NCBI GenBank assembly: GCA_012295275.1
Contig: CM022672.1
Coordinates: 34,169,065-34,211,172 of the forward strand
DNA length: 42,108 nt
Direction: 5' to 3'
Origin: Chrysomallon squamiferum
Lineage: Eukaryota > Mollusca > Gastropoda > Neomphalida > Peltospiridae
In this document: piece by piece, positions 9,497 through 42,080 of the stretch
Position numbering within the stretch: position 1 is the first letter of the stretch
Layout of the letters: every line of letters starts with the position of its first letter
Notes under the pieces: model-generated
What the model was told of the DNA's origin: nothing
The model's database searches: none
What the model saw: only the letters and a program-made list of their open reading frames with translations
Program-made: the position numbers and the translations under genes

Positions 9497-10709
9497 ACCT
9501 TATTAAATCTATTATTATAAAATCATTAAAAATCTATCTTTGAATTGAGTTGTGAATTATAAAAATCAAACATCATCACACAATACTAAAATGTATTTTG
9601 CTATCCATATTTTTGACAGTTCATTTTCCAAATAAAATGTTTAATGTTTTTTTTTTTTACTGGGAGATTAGATTTTCACATAATGGCCTTAGGTCCATTT
9701 TTTTTTAACATTTTCTTTTTTTTTAAGTTCCTCCATCAGTTGAGTGCACCTTGTTAAGTTGGTAACAAAATTTTTAAATCAGAATTGTGACTCCAAATAG
9801 TGTTTGGTGTGTTTGATAGACAGACTGAATAAGACTGTTAAGGAGATATAAAGCAAAAGGAAATAGGAATGAAGCTACATCTAATTTGTGCAAAAAGTAG
9901 TCAGAGAAAAAATATTTGATAAATATTTCTGTAATTTCAGTGATCTTTACCCTCCTTACAGTCCAGCTGTAGGAATTCACCTGTTAAAACTTGGAAAAGT
10001 TCACCTTTACCTGCAACACCTGGAACCTGCACTCAGGTGTCTACAACAGGTAAATCTCACAGGTAGAATGAGGTAGATATGTGTGTGGAGTGGTAAATGG
10101 GAATTAACCTGCAAATGTTTTATGTTCTTATGATTATTCTGATATAATTTTTTGGTTTCGAAATATTTTTTTCGGCAATAAAATAAACATATATTACTGA
10201 AGGGTTGAAACAGTAATATATCTTAGCCTTTTCAGAATTTTTTATTTGTCTTTATTTATTTATTTACTTAGTTTGTTATTTTTGTTTCTGATATTAAACT
10301 GATATAAAAGTGAATATTAAATCAGTGACATCATATTTCCACTATTTTCCATTGTTTGTGGGTGTGTATCGTTATTTCAAAATAATTTCCTAAAATCCAG
10401 GTCAGTGTGTTTCTGTAAGCATTTGTAAATGAAAATTAAATAGGTCTAGTGATCTTATTAGTCAAGATATATTTTTAATATATTGTCTAATGCTAAAAAA
10501 TTCATCATTATAATCTTGATAATTTAGGGTGTTTTTTTTTATATGCCTGGTGATTTGTTAAACATTTTTTTAATTATTATTTCCAGTCAGAGACAATAAT
10601 TTCAGTGACTCACGGTAAAAATCACCAACTGTACAAAGACTTACAGCTTCTTCTAGACCAGTGCTGTGAGGAAATGAGGGTCAACATGGATCATGGAGGA
10701 AATACCTAA
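1..10709 (+). CDS. SMYD3: SMYD3-like SET/MYND lysine methyltransferase, 3' part (9 exons)
   Basis: Joined exons 1-14, 435-502, 959-1067, 1973-2083, 8315-8381, 8848-8973, 9248-9422, 9941-10049 and 10587-10709 give 299 residues in one uninterrupted frame; every junction is GT/AG and phase-consistent. Visible landmarks are NSFTICDAEMQ, which is characteristic of SMYD3 rather than SMYD1 or SMYD2; the SET signature SLLDHSCQPNA; SYID, carrying the catalytic-site Tyr; the post-SET CQCSRC motif; a second Cys pair set (FCDQLNC, VCQTC) seen in many invertebrate SMYD3-type proteins; and a C-terminal TPR-like region with KLGKVHLYLQ and VTHGKNHQL, matching the SMYD3 end. Family role: SAM-dependent protein lysine methylation in nucleus and cytoplasm (histone and MAP-kinase-pathway substrates in vertebrates). 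The MYND zinc finger and the first half of SET must lie upstream. Oddity: Asp replaces the first Asn of NHSC. The largest intron hosts a TRIM gene on the other strand. Confidence 0.93.
15..434. other. SMYD3 intron, AT-rich
   Basis: AT-rich intron between the first exon edge and the exon at 435. No repeat array, RNA gene or coding signal recognised. Confidence 0.7.
435..502 (+). CDS. SMYD3: SMYD3 exon (start of SET C-half)
   Basis: Acceptor TTTATAG before 435 and donor GTTTGT at 503. It encodes MAINSFTICDAEMQAIGTGI then YL plus two bases of the next codon. The ATG at 435 looks like an internal codon because the exon edge at 1-14 continues the alignment upstream. The 420-nt intron before it is AT-rich with no recognisable feature. 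Confidence 0.92.
796..848. repeat. (TC)n microsatellite in SMYD3 intron
   Basis: A perfect TC dinucleotide run of about 26 units in the intron 503-958; the remainder of that intron is plain AT-rich sequence. Confidence 0.97.
959..1067 (+). CDS. SMYD3: SMYD3 exon with SET signature
   Basis: Acceptor TTTTTTCAG, donor GTTTGT. It begins by completing a Ser codon and encodes PSLLDHSCQPNAVATF, then a beta-strand region GKTVCIRAVENIE. HSCxPN is the SET pseudoknot motif; the usual Asn before HSC is Asp (codon GAT at 974-976). Confidence 0.95.
1571..1900. repeat. (AAT)n/(ATG)n/(AAC)n compound trinucleotide array
   Basis: About 330 bp of imperfect trinucleotide repeats (AAT with ATG, AGT and AAC variants) occupying much of the SMYD3 intron 1068-1972. 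Long low-complexity frames on both strands come from the repeat and are not genes. Confidence 0.95.
1973..2083 (+). CDS. SMYD3: SMYD3 exon, catalytic Tyr and post-SET cysteines
   Basis: Acceptor CTTTCTGTCAG, donor GTAAGT, length 111 nt, phase 0 at both ends. It encodes VFISYIDQLAESSDRRRQLE then EQYYFTCQCSRCMDTSL. SYID holds the conserved catalytic-pocket Tyr and CxCxxC is the zinc-binding post-SET motif. Confidence 0.95.
2122..2460. repeat. Diverged 21-33 bp array rich in CCAAT/ATTGG
   Basis: Starts ACCAATCAGATTTC and continues with recurring TTTCTATTGGTTGA-like units at about 2183, 2245, 2305, 2328, 2355 and 2380. CCAAT or ATTGG cores recur. A related series is found in the coding linker of the nested TRIM gene at about 4318-4500, in the same order and orientation. 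Confidence 0.6.
2888..3260. repeat. 60-bp minisatellite, about 6-7 copies
   Basis: Units begin ATAAACAGTAAAAGCTACTC and contain GAAGCAAGGAAATGTTAATA then TCAGCCTTCCC. The central units are 60 bp with small substitutions; the first two are shortened. The array lies just downstream of the 3' end of the nested TRIM gene, inside the SMYD3 intron. Confidence 0.95.
3464..3914 (-). CDS. TRIM segment 4: last NHL blades and C-terminus
   Basis: Frame resumes with FENVTVMTQCGRLEQQFGGH. It continues with blades NNPGYVDCDLHDNIYVSDSS, NHSIKVFDSSGVFVHRFG and YPKAVVVDDTDRVFVADSGN, ending RIYKINVL and TGA. N-H-L-type blade ends (SNHSIKVFD, GNDRVVVF) are clear. An AATAAA on this strand at 3479-3474 overlaps the last codons; no better poly(A) signal is seen in the next few hundred bases. 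Confidence 0.9.
3895..4886 (-). CDS. TRIM segment 3: end of coiled coil, linker, first NHL blades
   Basis: Open frame from RFQSHISCILQ through LDRFPQLLQEVELVG. It then runs into an Asn/Ser-rich linker with a degenerate decapeptide repeat (SSANRNT, LYKIAANRNA, RYRLSNGNA, QHNNTDGRNS) and then NHL blades: RIFGGFGRSAGDLSLPYNVC, GKLIVAENGNRRLQIFD, EKIAVTDELTKSIKVYSSDG and LPYGLATSLTGNFVFTD. It stops after a one-base shift at the TTTT near 3913. Confidence 0.88.
4844..5310 (-). CDS. TRIM segment 2: B-box2 and coiled coil
   Basis: The open frame covers KCLQHSEEAGRFFCKTC, then ICTVCALNDHKDH, a complete B-box2 ligand set (C-x2-H, C-x2-C, C-x2-C, H-x2-H). It is followed by a highly charged helical coiled coil including SSQRRNLQKKKCDLDIEIRK and IKNDEKKIQQELDSIYVKKC. 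The frame then stops at about 4844. The adjacent frame resumes the coiled coil with RFQSHISCILQHDNDTQEVL, which places a one-base insertion near 4885. Confidence 0.88.
5317..5784 (-). CDS. TRIM segment 1: poly-Ser, RING, B-box1
   Basis: 155 codons from ATG. Residues 3-11 are Ser, encoded by a TCA-type triplet microsatellite. RING at residues 25-74: C25-x2-C28, C40, H42, C45-x2-C48, C71-x2-C74, with CHSFCHSC and CPTC. B-box1 from C113: CGIC, CTEC, CYEC, then KH and NH ligands. The frame ends at a TGA (5319-5317) right after the last ligand. A one-base shift around the TTTT at about 5320 reaches the B-box2 frame, so this stop is a product of the frameshift. Confidence 0.9.
   Translation of the reverse strand: MTSSSSSSSSSVLTCETLLQELLQCAVCLGQLADARILPCCHSFCHSCLNTHIQTSLSNHLTFHHTPTFPCPTCRVSVLAPPEGVNGFLKDFRLVKFKDVLKSVISQKKDEVCGICLKESETKPALSYCTECQTYFCYECTGKHNFTFSNHFIFS
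5755..5783 (-). repeat. (TCA)n-type triplet repeat encoding poly-Ser
   Basis: Plus-strand GATGAT run just inside the TRIM start codon; on the minus strand it encodes nine consecutive Ser. It is a coding microsatellite, so its length is expected to vary between alleles. Confidence 0.9.
5950..6560. repeat. Diverged roughly 75-bp tandem array upstream of TRIM
   Basis: Recurring TTTAAAATATCCACATAAAA-like blocks at about 5959, 6072, 6147, 6225, 6303, 6357, 6429 and 6530. They alternate with a CTTGTGACAG-type block and an ACAGACAAACAAACA-type block. Spacing is mostly 72-78 bp. The array occupies the region immediately 5' of the TRIM start. Confidence 0.6.
6561..8261. other. SMYD3 intron, AT-rich with short simple repeats
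   Basis: Contains (TATC)n at about 6784-6805, (CA)n at about 6935-6969 and (AAT)n at about 7203-7225, and T-rich stretches at 7550-7980. No coding exon or RNA gene recognised. Confidence 0.7.
8262..8311. repeat. (TA)n(TTTA)n tract abutting a splice acceptor
   Basis: About ten TA units followed by about seven TTTA units run straight into TTTTTCAG, the acceptor of the SMYD3 exon at 8315, so the polypyrimidine tract is largely microsatellite. Confidence 0.9.
8315..8381 (+). CDS. SMYD3: SMYD3 exon, first half of second Cys motif
   Basis: It encodes DAKMQSVFCDQLNCKGILWK then LS. Acceptor TTTTTCAG is the end of a (TA)n(TTTA)n tract that directly touches the exon; donor GTATGT. CxxxxxC here and VCQTC in the next exon look like a second small zinc knuckle, as seen in several invertebrate SMYD proteins. 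Confidence 0.9.
8848..8973 (+). CDS. SMYD3: SMYD3 exon, Cys pair and helix
   Basis: Acceptor TTGTAAAG, donor GTTTGG. After completing a Glu codon it encodes MYVCQTCKVEVTLDDRKEDI followed by a charged helix ending KIDK-type residues (EIDKIKKTE). The acceptor is weak in pyrimidines and preceded by a (TTAA)n/(TTTA)n tract, but it is the only AG that keeps phase. Confidence 0.88.
9248..9422 (+). CDS. SMYD3: SMYD3 exon, C-terminal TPR-like helices
   Basis: Acceptor ATCTGCTAG, donor GTAAAT. It encodes a helical stretch containing LFPPVNVHMLHLLERLFDSC and GQWEKACQCGSLISQPY, equivalent to the SMYD3 C-terminal domain segment around INIYQLKVLD. The Cys-rich ending is family-typical. Confidence 0.92.
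9468..9493. repeat. (CA)n microsatellite
   Basis: Short perfect CA run about 45 bp downstream of the donor at 9423. Confidence 0.9.
9941..10049 (+). CDS. SMYD3: SMYD3 exon, TPR-like helices
   Basis: Acceptor TGTAATTTCAG, donor GTAAAT. It encodes DLYPPYSPAVGIHLLKLGKV then HLYLQHLEPALRCLQQ, matching the conserved SMYD pattern of HP-x-x-G-V-x-x-M-K-x-G-K-L-x-L. Confidence 0.93.
10050..10586. other. Last SMYD3 intron
   Basis: AT-rich intron between the last two SMYD3 exons; only short (TTTA)n patches near 10255, no other feature. Confidence 0.8.
10587..10709 (+). CDS. SMYD3: SMYD3 terminal exon
   Basis: Acceptor TTATTTCCAG. It encodes SETIISVTHGKNHQLYKDLQ then LLLDQCCEEMRVNMDHGGNT and the TAA stop at 10707-10709. 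VTHGxxH and the following acidic helix match the SMYD3 C-terminus, where the vertebrate protein ends shortly after the equivalent LLLEEC helix. The last few codons are the first copy of a roughly 70-bp diverged tandem repeat that continues through the 3'UTR. Confidence 0.95.
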   Translation, partial: SETIISVTHGKNHQLYKDLQLLLDQCCEEMRVNMDHGGNT

Positions 10710-11080
10710 CAGAATATTCATTATGGTTGACTTTAACACTCTGATGTATTAGATCTATGGTATGTGGTGGAAATAACAACAGAAAATTCATCATGGCTGA
10801 CAAGGTTCCAGATTTAATAACAGAGTTATGGAAAAATGGAAGATGTGCATTACAGAACTTCCATTATGATTGGAAATGAGCTACAAAACAAAATGGTGGA
10901 AACAATTACAGAAGATTGACCGATACTGACTAATATTCATAGGAACTGGTTCAGGAAATAATATATCAAAAATTATTTGAGAGATTTGTAAGCACTGACT
11001 CATGTTTAGAGAACCTGATTCTTAGAAATAAAGTTAAATATGTGATGGAAAATGGTAGACATAACTACAGAATTTTAAAT
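10695..11080 (+). repeat. Diverged roughly 65-75 bp tandem repeat in SMYD3 3'UTR
   Basis: GGAGGAAATACCTAACAGAA (10695), GGTGGAAATAACAACAGAAA (10766), GGAAAAATGGAAGATG with ATTACAGAA (10830), GGTGGAAACAATTACAGAA (10895) and GATGGAAAATGGTAGACATA (11045) recur. They are often followed by TTCATTATGGTTGAC-like sequence. The stop codon lies inside the first unit. Confidence 0.6.
11027..11032 (+). promoter_or_regulatory. Candidate poly(A) signal for SMYD3
   Basis: AATAAA about 320 bp after the stop codon. Other AATAAA hexamers follow (for example about 11697), as expected in AT-rich DNA, so the real site is uncertain. Confidence 0.35.
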
Positions 11081-12239
11081 GTTCAGATATCCTGGGTCAT
11101 TAGAAAAGTTGGAAACATATAACTTCTGTTGATCAGCCCCTCAGTTCCCAGTGATCGTTGAAAGAGAATCAGCTACTGAGGTGGATTACTAATAAAGTAA
11201 TTAACAGCTTTTCTGGAAGAACTTAGAAAAATATCTAATTTGTTTATCTGGGTCCTTGAGGATTTCAAAAGAGACACTGGCAAGTTAGAATGTCTGGTTT
11301 TAGGAATCTTTAGTAAACAGCTAACAGATGAAAATGTTTTTTACTTCAGCAGAAGATCAACTGCATATTATTAAGGGCATACAATGTTTTTGGCAGGTAA
11401 TCAATATCTTGAACCTCACAATATGAAAAAAGAAAAAAAAAAAAAGAGAGATCTTTTTGGCCAGGATATGACAAGTAACGAAATTGTTGCAAAATTAAAA
11501 TGTTGAGCTCCAGTCTGGATTCTGTGAGATTGTGTTTGTTGGCAGTTATTGATATTTTACAATGACAAAACAGCAAATATCACTTTGCACATCAATGTTA
11601 AGTTGAAGAGACAGATAATGTCAGTGTGTATGAATGCATGATGCTGAAAAGATTGTGGGAATGTTTTCTGTAGAGGATTTTTTTTTTTTTATTAATAATA
11701 AAAATCTATGGATTACTTGAACTGACTTACTGAGAGAAAGATTCTAAAAGAGGAGTTGACTAAAGCAATGACAGGTTGAAGAAAACAGACAGAAAGAACA
11801 AGATTAACAAGATCTTGCAGCTGAGTGAAAAATTACCAGATGAAAAGAAACAGAAAATAAATGAGAAGGGAAAAAGAGAGATAAAGAAAAAATGATGAAG
11901 TTGGATCAGAAGATGTTTTGTAAGATTTTCCACATTCAGATGATCCCAGTGAAAGACAACTGCTGAAGAAGTCAGAGTGAGATGAAATTTATTTGTAATG
12001 CTGCTCATGTCTGCAATGTAAGAGAAAACATAAAATGAAAAAAACAGAACGATTCAAAGCTTCAGGAAAGAAATATAAAGTTGCTCATTGGTGTTTGACA
12101 GTGATGTTTCAGTTGACTATGACGTGTTTTTGTTGTTGTCTTAAACTGGTGAAAAAGTCAAGAGACCAAATTCATCTAACAGTCAGATAATGATAACCCA
12201 TTTTATAACTAGACTGTCCTGTGTATGTATAGATATAGA

Positions 12240-12280
<41 letters not shown>

Positions 12281-15053
12281 GCTGATATACATGTACAAAC
12301 AATAATTTAAAATTTTTTTTTTAAATATATTCAGAATTGTTTTATTTTTTGTTTGTTTTACAAATGTACATTTTATGCCCATGTTCGTTTGATATTTAAA
12401 AAAAAAGAGAAAAGAAAAAAGATTTAAAATGTACATTTACATTCTTAATACTGGCAAAATATTAACTTTTAAAAAGTATTAACTCATATACATGGCATAT
12501 GAAATATAATATCATACAGACATGTGAAAAAACATTCAATAAATTAAAAAATGTTGTATTTCTTAACATAAATGAGAATTATAGAAATAATCACAAACAA
12601 ATATTTATTTTCTTCATACATTTGTTACATTAATCTGTAATTATAAAATCTGTACAACTATTAATGTTATTTTCAATTAAGAAAACAGCAATTAATTCTG
12701 TTAAATGTTTAGAGTTGACCCTTTAAGTGTTACCTCCCTTTAATTTTTTATTTTTATACATTCGTAATGAAAAAGCGTAAACATTCTTTTTCTTCAAAGA
12801 ACTGTTTAGAACTGTTTTGAATAAAATAAATCTGAAACATTTAGTTATATTATAAAGAAAAAAAAGGAGAAAAATAAATATGACATTAGCACTAAAAGGT
12901 GAAAATGAAAATACAGGAATGAAATTTAACAAATTATAATTTATGATGCAGAATAGATGTGAAACTAATATTTAGATAACATTTGGAGAACTATATATAT
13001 GTGTATTAAATAGTAGTGATAAATAACAGGATGACATCAATGAATTTTTAAAAAAATAAATTAAAATTAAAATAAATTTGAATATTTATTAACTTTTTGG
13101 AAAAATTTGTTTTGCTTTCTTTTTGTTATGATTTACTTGTGAACAAAAAGGCAACAATGTTAAAAACTATATATATATAATACTTTTTATTTTTTTTTTT
13201 TTTTGCTTTGTTTAATTTAAAGAATTAATTTAATTTCAGAAAAAAAAAAAAAAAAAAAAAAAGGGTTGCAAATAACAATCCACCTTGAGAATTAATAAAA
13301 AAATAAATTTTAAAAATAAATAAGCACATGAACATATAAATAGAAGAAGAAATATAAAAATAAAAACACTGATTAAAAATGAAACAATACCAATAATAAC
13401 ATGCAAGTTAAAAATAAAACAAATAACACATAATTATAAGAAAAATAATAATAAAAAAAAATAGTGATGATTATACAACAAAAAATATTAAAAGAAAAAA
13501 AATAATAAAAAGATAACAAATGGTTCATTTTAATTTTCAACTAAAAATATGATGGGATAACTTTTTTAATTTTTATGCAAGCAAAGATTAAAATAATAAC
13601 AAAGGCACATTCATCGACAGCTTGAACATTTTTTTCAAATGAGTGAATAAATTTAACATGTGCTTTTGTTTGTTTAATTGTCTATTTAATAAAAACCTAT
13701 TAATAGTAACAAAATAATTTTAAAATTCTGAATAAAAATCGAGAAGGAAAAACAGCAAATTCAATTCCAGTTGTCAAATAACCATGTTAAGAATGAGTGG
13801 ATGACATATTTTCTTTTTCATCTCAAATTTTATGTAAATTTTATTTATTTATATGTAGACACATATTTTTATTTCAGTTTAATAAAATAATAGTAAAAAA
13901 AAAGAATGAAAATTATAGTAAGAATAGAGCATATTATCATTTTTTCATATATGTCTTAATAATTCACAAATGATTAAATGTGTTGATTTAACAAAAAGAT
14001 TTTTCTTAATCTGAAACATATATATATTACTGATAAACAGAATAGAAATTAAATATGTTATTTAACTAATTTTAATATCATATTTTCCTGAGTTAATAAA
14101 ATTAACAACGACATTATCCTTTTTACCTCTTGTTAAAATATTGATGCAACCATGAAGTAAAAACCAGATTGTACCTTTTTTTTTTTTTTTTCAGTGTTAT
14201 TCTAAAGAAAAAACAAATAAGATTGCATTTTTCTTTATTTGGACTGGCAATATATTTTAAATACTGAATAATGAAAATGATGATTATAATGACTGAACAT
14301 TCTTCAACACAGAAACATATCAAAAGAAGGTTCTCCATTTAGTTTACAGAGATCCTGTACAGAAATAAAAAAACTTTTAACACTGGTAAAAAATTTTTTT
14401 TTTTTTTTTTCATGTGCAAAAGATATCAAAGAGATATATCACAGACCATGTGCACTACTGTTAAGAACTGCAAACCTTATTGCACTTAAAAAAAAAGAAA
14501 GAAAGAAATCTATGTGGTTTTCATTTGAGCACAGTATCTTTTGCACTAGTAGTAAAAAGTAAAAAAACAACACAAAACACAAAAAAAACACAAAAAAAAC
14601 GACACAATCTCCACAACTTTATGAAAAGCTTTTAAAAAAAAAAAAAAAACTTGTCTCGTAGCCTGTTATTTGTGAACACATTGTTTTCAATTTGTTTTTA
14701 ATTTTTTTTTGTTTTTTTTTCATTTTTGTCCACACAACCAGTAGAACAGGCACTGTTGTTGTTGTTGTCTGTATTGCATAGGACCCGAAGAACTGGAAGC
14801 ACGAAAGCAGAAACCAAAACAAGATGAAAAGAAAAAAAATGTTGCTGGACACCAAACTGACCAGAAATTGCTGACTGACCATCCATTCTTGTTAACAGGA
14901 GCCATTTTCTTTTTAATCCCAGGACCAAACAGAATATGCAAAAGGTCGTAATGATGATTGTCAAAGGTCAAAGTTCAGGAAGAAATATCCAAGTTCATTA
15001 TGTCAGTCTTCACCACTGGAGAATAAAATATTCATGAACTCATCAAAGGATTC
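11081..15053. other. Convergent 3'UTR/intergenic region
   Basis: About 4 kb of AT-rich DNA between the SMYD3 end and the likely RALGPS end. Contains (GT)n at 12242-12278, poly-A and poly-T runs (for example 13236-13261 and 14389-14410), and no coding, RNA or transposon signature I can support. It should hold the 3'UTRs of both convergent genes. Confidence 0.6.
12242..12278. repeat. (GT)n microsatellite
   Basis: Perfect GT run of about 17 units in the intergenic region. Confidence 0.95.
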
Positions 15054-38893
<23,840 letters not shown>

Positions 38894-39062
38894 CTGAAAT
38901 AAACACAACACTTCAGTTAAAACATCTTTAAGGTAAAAACAAGTCTTCAGTTCATTACCAGTACTTTCATAAACAAACAAACAAACAATAATAATAAATA
39001 AATAAATAACTATCTGCCAGATCTGTAGGGGTGTTCCTCCCAAACAGAAATCCATAAATGTG

Positions 39063-39065
<3 letters not shown>

Positions 39066-39123
<58 letters not shown>

Positions 39124-39220
39124 TTTGTATGTGTGTATGTTTGTACTTGTATGTGTGAGTATGTGGTGTGTGTGTGTGTGTGGTGTATGTCTATGTGTGT
39201 ATATGTGTGTGAATGTAAAC

Positions 39221-39268
<48 letters not shown>
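39066..39268. repeat. (GT)n and (TA)n arrays
   Basis: GT run at 39066-39122, degenerate GT-rich sequence to 39215, then (TA)n at 39223-39268. Confidence 0.96.
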
Positions 39269-39271
<3 letters not shown>

Positions 39272-39903
39272 GAAATAACCCAGTTTCAGATAAATGATTA
39301 ACTAGTAATCTTCTCAGTTTTGGCATCATGAGTTTAATGAGAGATAAAACAAGATAAATAAAAATGAAAACAAAATTTTACAAAATTATTTCCTTTTGAC
39401 TATAAGTATTATTGGTATTAATTACATTGACTGCCCATATAGTTATATTTTATATACTACTATCAACACCATACAAGCTTCTGAAATGTAATGGTGTATG
39501 TCCTTTCCATAATCAGTTTGCTGTGCATATAATATTCATACCACAAATATACATTAATATATTGTATTCTAGTATCCACCTTCACAATTAACATATTCAT
39601 GCTATGCAATTATATGAACGTACATACGTATGCTAATTCCTATCAGTGAACAACAATCAAAGATGCAAAGTCATACACACCCATCCTTGAAAATACAAGA
39701 AATATTCAACACAAACACCACCATAAAGTAATGTTCAACTACACACATTCTCTAACACACACATACATGCATGCAGATGCTTGAAAAAAATAACATACCC
39801 TAATATTCACACACACACACACACACACAAATTAAAAACACATCCTTGAAAAAAATAAGAAGTAAACAAGCTCATTACAAAAATAATTTCAGAAGATTCA
39901 AAC

Positions 39904-40037
39904 AATTCCCAGCATGCATTTTTTGTCAGACAACTTTATCACAGAACATATAAAGATTAAAATGTCGGCCATTTGCGTAATACTCTGGTTTGTGTTTGTG
40001 TTTTGTGCGTAGTTCAATTTGTAGGTCACTAGGGGGA
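39904..40037. promoter_or_regulatory. Candidate regulatory cluster: ZNF143-, YY1- and CTCF-like motifs
   Basis: ATTCCCAGCATGCATTT (39904-39920) fits the ZNF143/Staf consensus with CCCA and ATGCA. GTCGGCCATTTGCG (39964-39977) contains a YY1-like GCCAT core. TCACTAGGGGGAA (40026-40038) resembles a CTCF core. They fall within 135 bp, about 1 kb upstream of RALGPS exon A, in a patch with more CpG than its surroundings. This is motif matching by eye. Confidence 0.35.
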
Positions 40038-40192
40038 AAATATCAAGCTGTGAACTTTAATTCTTTTTTATCTTACTTTTTCTATAACTAATATTTTATT
40101 TATTATTAATAATATTGCTTTTATTTATTTTATTTATTTTTTAGCTTATGACATAACAATACTCTCTAGAGAATGCCTAAAACTTCATTACG

Positions 40193-40194
<2 letters not shown>

Positions 40195-40290
<96 letters not shown>
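40195..40290. repeat. (TC)n(AC)n microsatellite
   Basis: About 32 TC units followed directly by about 14 AC units. Confidence 0.97.
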
Positions 40291-40291
<1 letters not shown>

Positions 40292-40722
40292 TTAACCTGC
40301 TTTGGCCTAACCTTTCACATGGTTACATACTTCCTCATTTAATGGCCAGAAGGTCAGAACAAAGGTTAAAAACCAAGGCAGTAAAACTAAGCTTCCTTCG
40401 TGTGTCTATTGTTTCTCTAACTGCTAACCAACACCCCAGGAAACTACAAATGTTTACACAACTGAGTTAATAGGCTGACTGCATGTCAAAGTACACTTTA
40501 CAACATATTTGTGGGGTTTTTTATTGTGCTGATAGCATCGTTTGATAATGCTTGTTGTTTTATCAGTTGTATGAGCTGGTTAATGGTGTAGTGTTATTTA
40601 CACAAATTCATTTACTACTCATTAAGAGAGGAATTTTTTTTTTAAAACAATCAATGAATGTGAATGAAAGAAAAAGGAATGAAAAAAGTAAAGTGGTTAT
40701 GTGTGCGATTTAAAAAGATAAA

Positions 40723-40724
<2 letters not shown>

Positions 40725-40765
<41 letters not shown>
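40725..40765. repeat. (GT)n microsatellite
   Basis: About 20 GT units, followed by A/G-rich sequence to 40905. Confidence 0.96.
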
Positions 40766-41286
40766 ATGAATGTAAGAAATAGTATAAAACAAAATCCAAG
40801 ACAAGTGGACCAAGATATAAGAAAAAGAAAGGCACAGCCAAGAAAAGAGAGAGAGAAAGAAAAAGAAATAATAAAGAATATAGAAAAAGACAGAGAAAAA
40901 AAATAAATGTATTTTCTGCTGCACAAACTGATTCTGTTTCTCGTCATTACTACAAATCAAGTTTTTAAAAAATATTTTGAAATTAAAGTATTTTTTTTAA
41001 GTATAAATAAACATTCTTAAATTAAAAGATATTTAAGTACAGACTGAGTTTCTCAGTTCTACTGTTTCATCAATAATCTCTGACACAGATTGAGACAGAG
41101 AGAGAAAGAGAGTGCTTTAATTCCCTCAAGAAGTATACACAATCAATTTATCAGTTCCAGATTAAACTAAGGTTCTAAAACAAAACGGGGCAATGGAATG
41201 ATGTATTTCTATCTAATGTATCTTTCTATCTGGCCTTTCTGAGTGAGAAAGTGATATATTTCTGTCTATTTATCTATCTAATCTAT

Positions 41287-41287
<1 letters not shown>

Positions 41288-41329
<42 letters not shown>
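41288..41329. repeat. (GA)n microsatellite
   Basis: About 21 GA units; a short (TATC)-like tract lies just before and (TA)n at about 41432-41450 after. Confidence 0.96.
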
Positions 41330-41331
<2 letters not shown>

Positions 41332-41679
41332 AGAGATCAAAATAGATAAAGGAAAGAAAAGAAAAAGAAAAACAGCAAGAGAGACAGAAAAAAAGAATGA
41401 CAGAGATGAATGCATCATTATCATAAATTTTATATATATATATATATTTATGAGCACACACATGTTAATTTTAATAACTACAAACTAGATAACAAGTGAA
41501 AATAAATCTTTCCCCTCAGTAGATACACATTAACTAAACAGCCCAGCCCAGTTACTTCAAACAATGGAGTTTTCTACACACAGGACAAATCAGAATTTCA
41601 ATCAAGCCTGAAGCTCTATCTGACAGAAATCAAGTGAAGGGGTTCAAGCCTGCAAACACTTGTCACAATAACTGATACT

Positions 41680-42080
41680 GATTTTAAATATTTCTCATAT
41701 TACACAATGGTTCATCCAAAATGAACAATATAATTTAATTTCTGCTGTTAGAGAATCAAAATTTCTGATGAAATAGTTTTTTTTATTAATAATTAGTTAT
41801 ATTATATAAGATGGTTCAGCCAACAGGAATAATATAGTTTTAATTTCAGACATAAATTGAAATATTTCTCACAATGCAAGATAATAATAGTGAAAATTAC
41901 TGATATTAAAAGAGTTCAGCCATGAAAGTAGAAAAGCTAAGAACATAAAATAGAATAAAAGTCAAATAATATAAACTACTGCAAGCATAAAAGTAAAGTG
42001 ACAATATCTACAATATCTCACAATGTGAGACAGTTTTATTAAAATTACTGATATTAATGATAAAATAACAAAACAATTTA
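41680..42080. repeat. Possible diverged roughly 100-bp tandem repeat
   Basis: GGTTCATCCA (41709), GGTTCAGCCA (41813) and AGTTCAGCCA (41912) are about 100 bp apart. TATTTCTCACAATG-like and AAAATTACTGATATTAA-like blocks recur around them. Confidence 0.45.
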
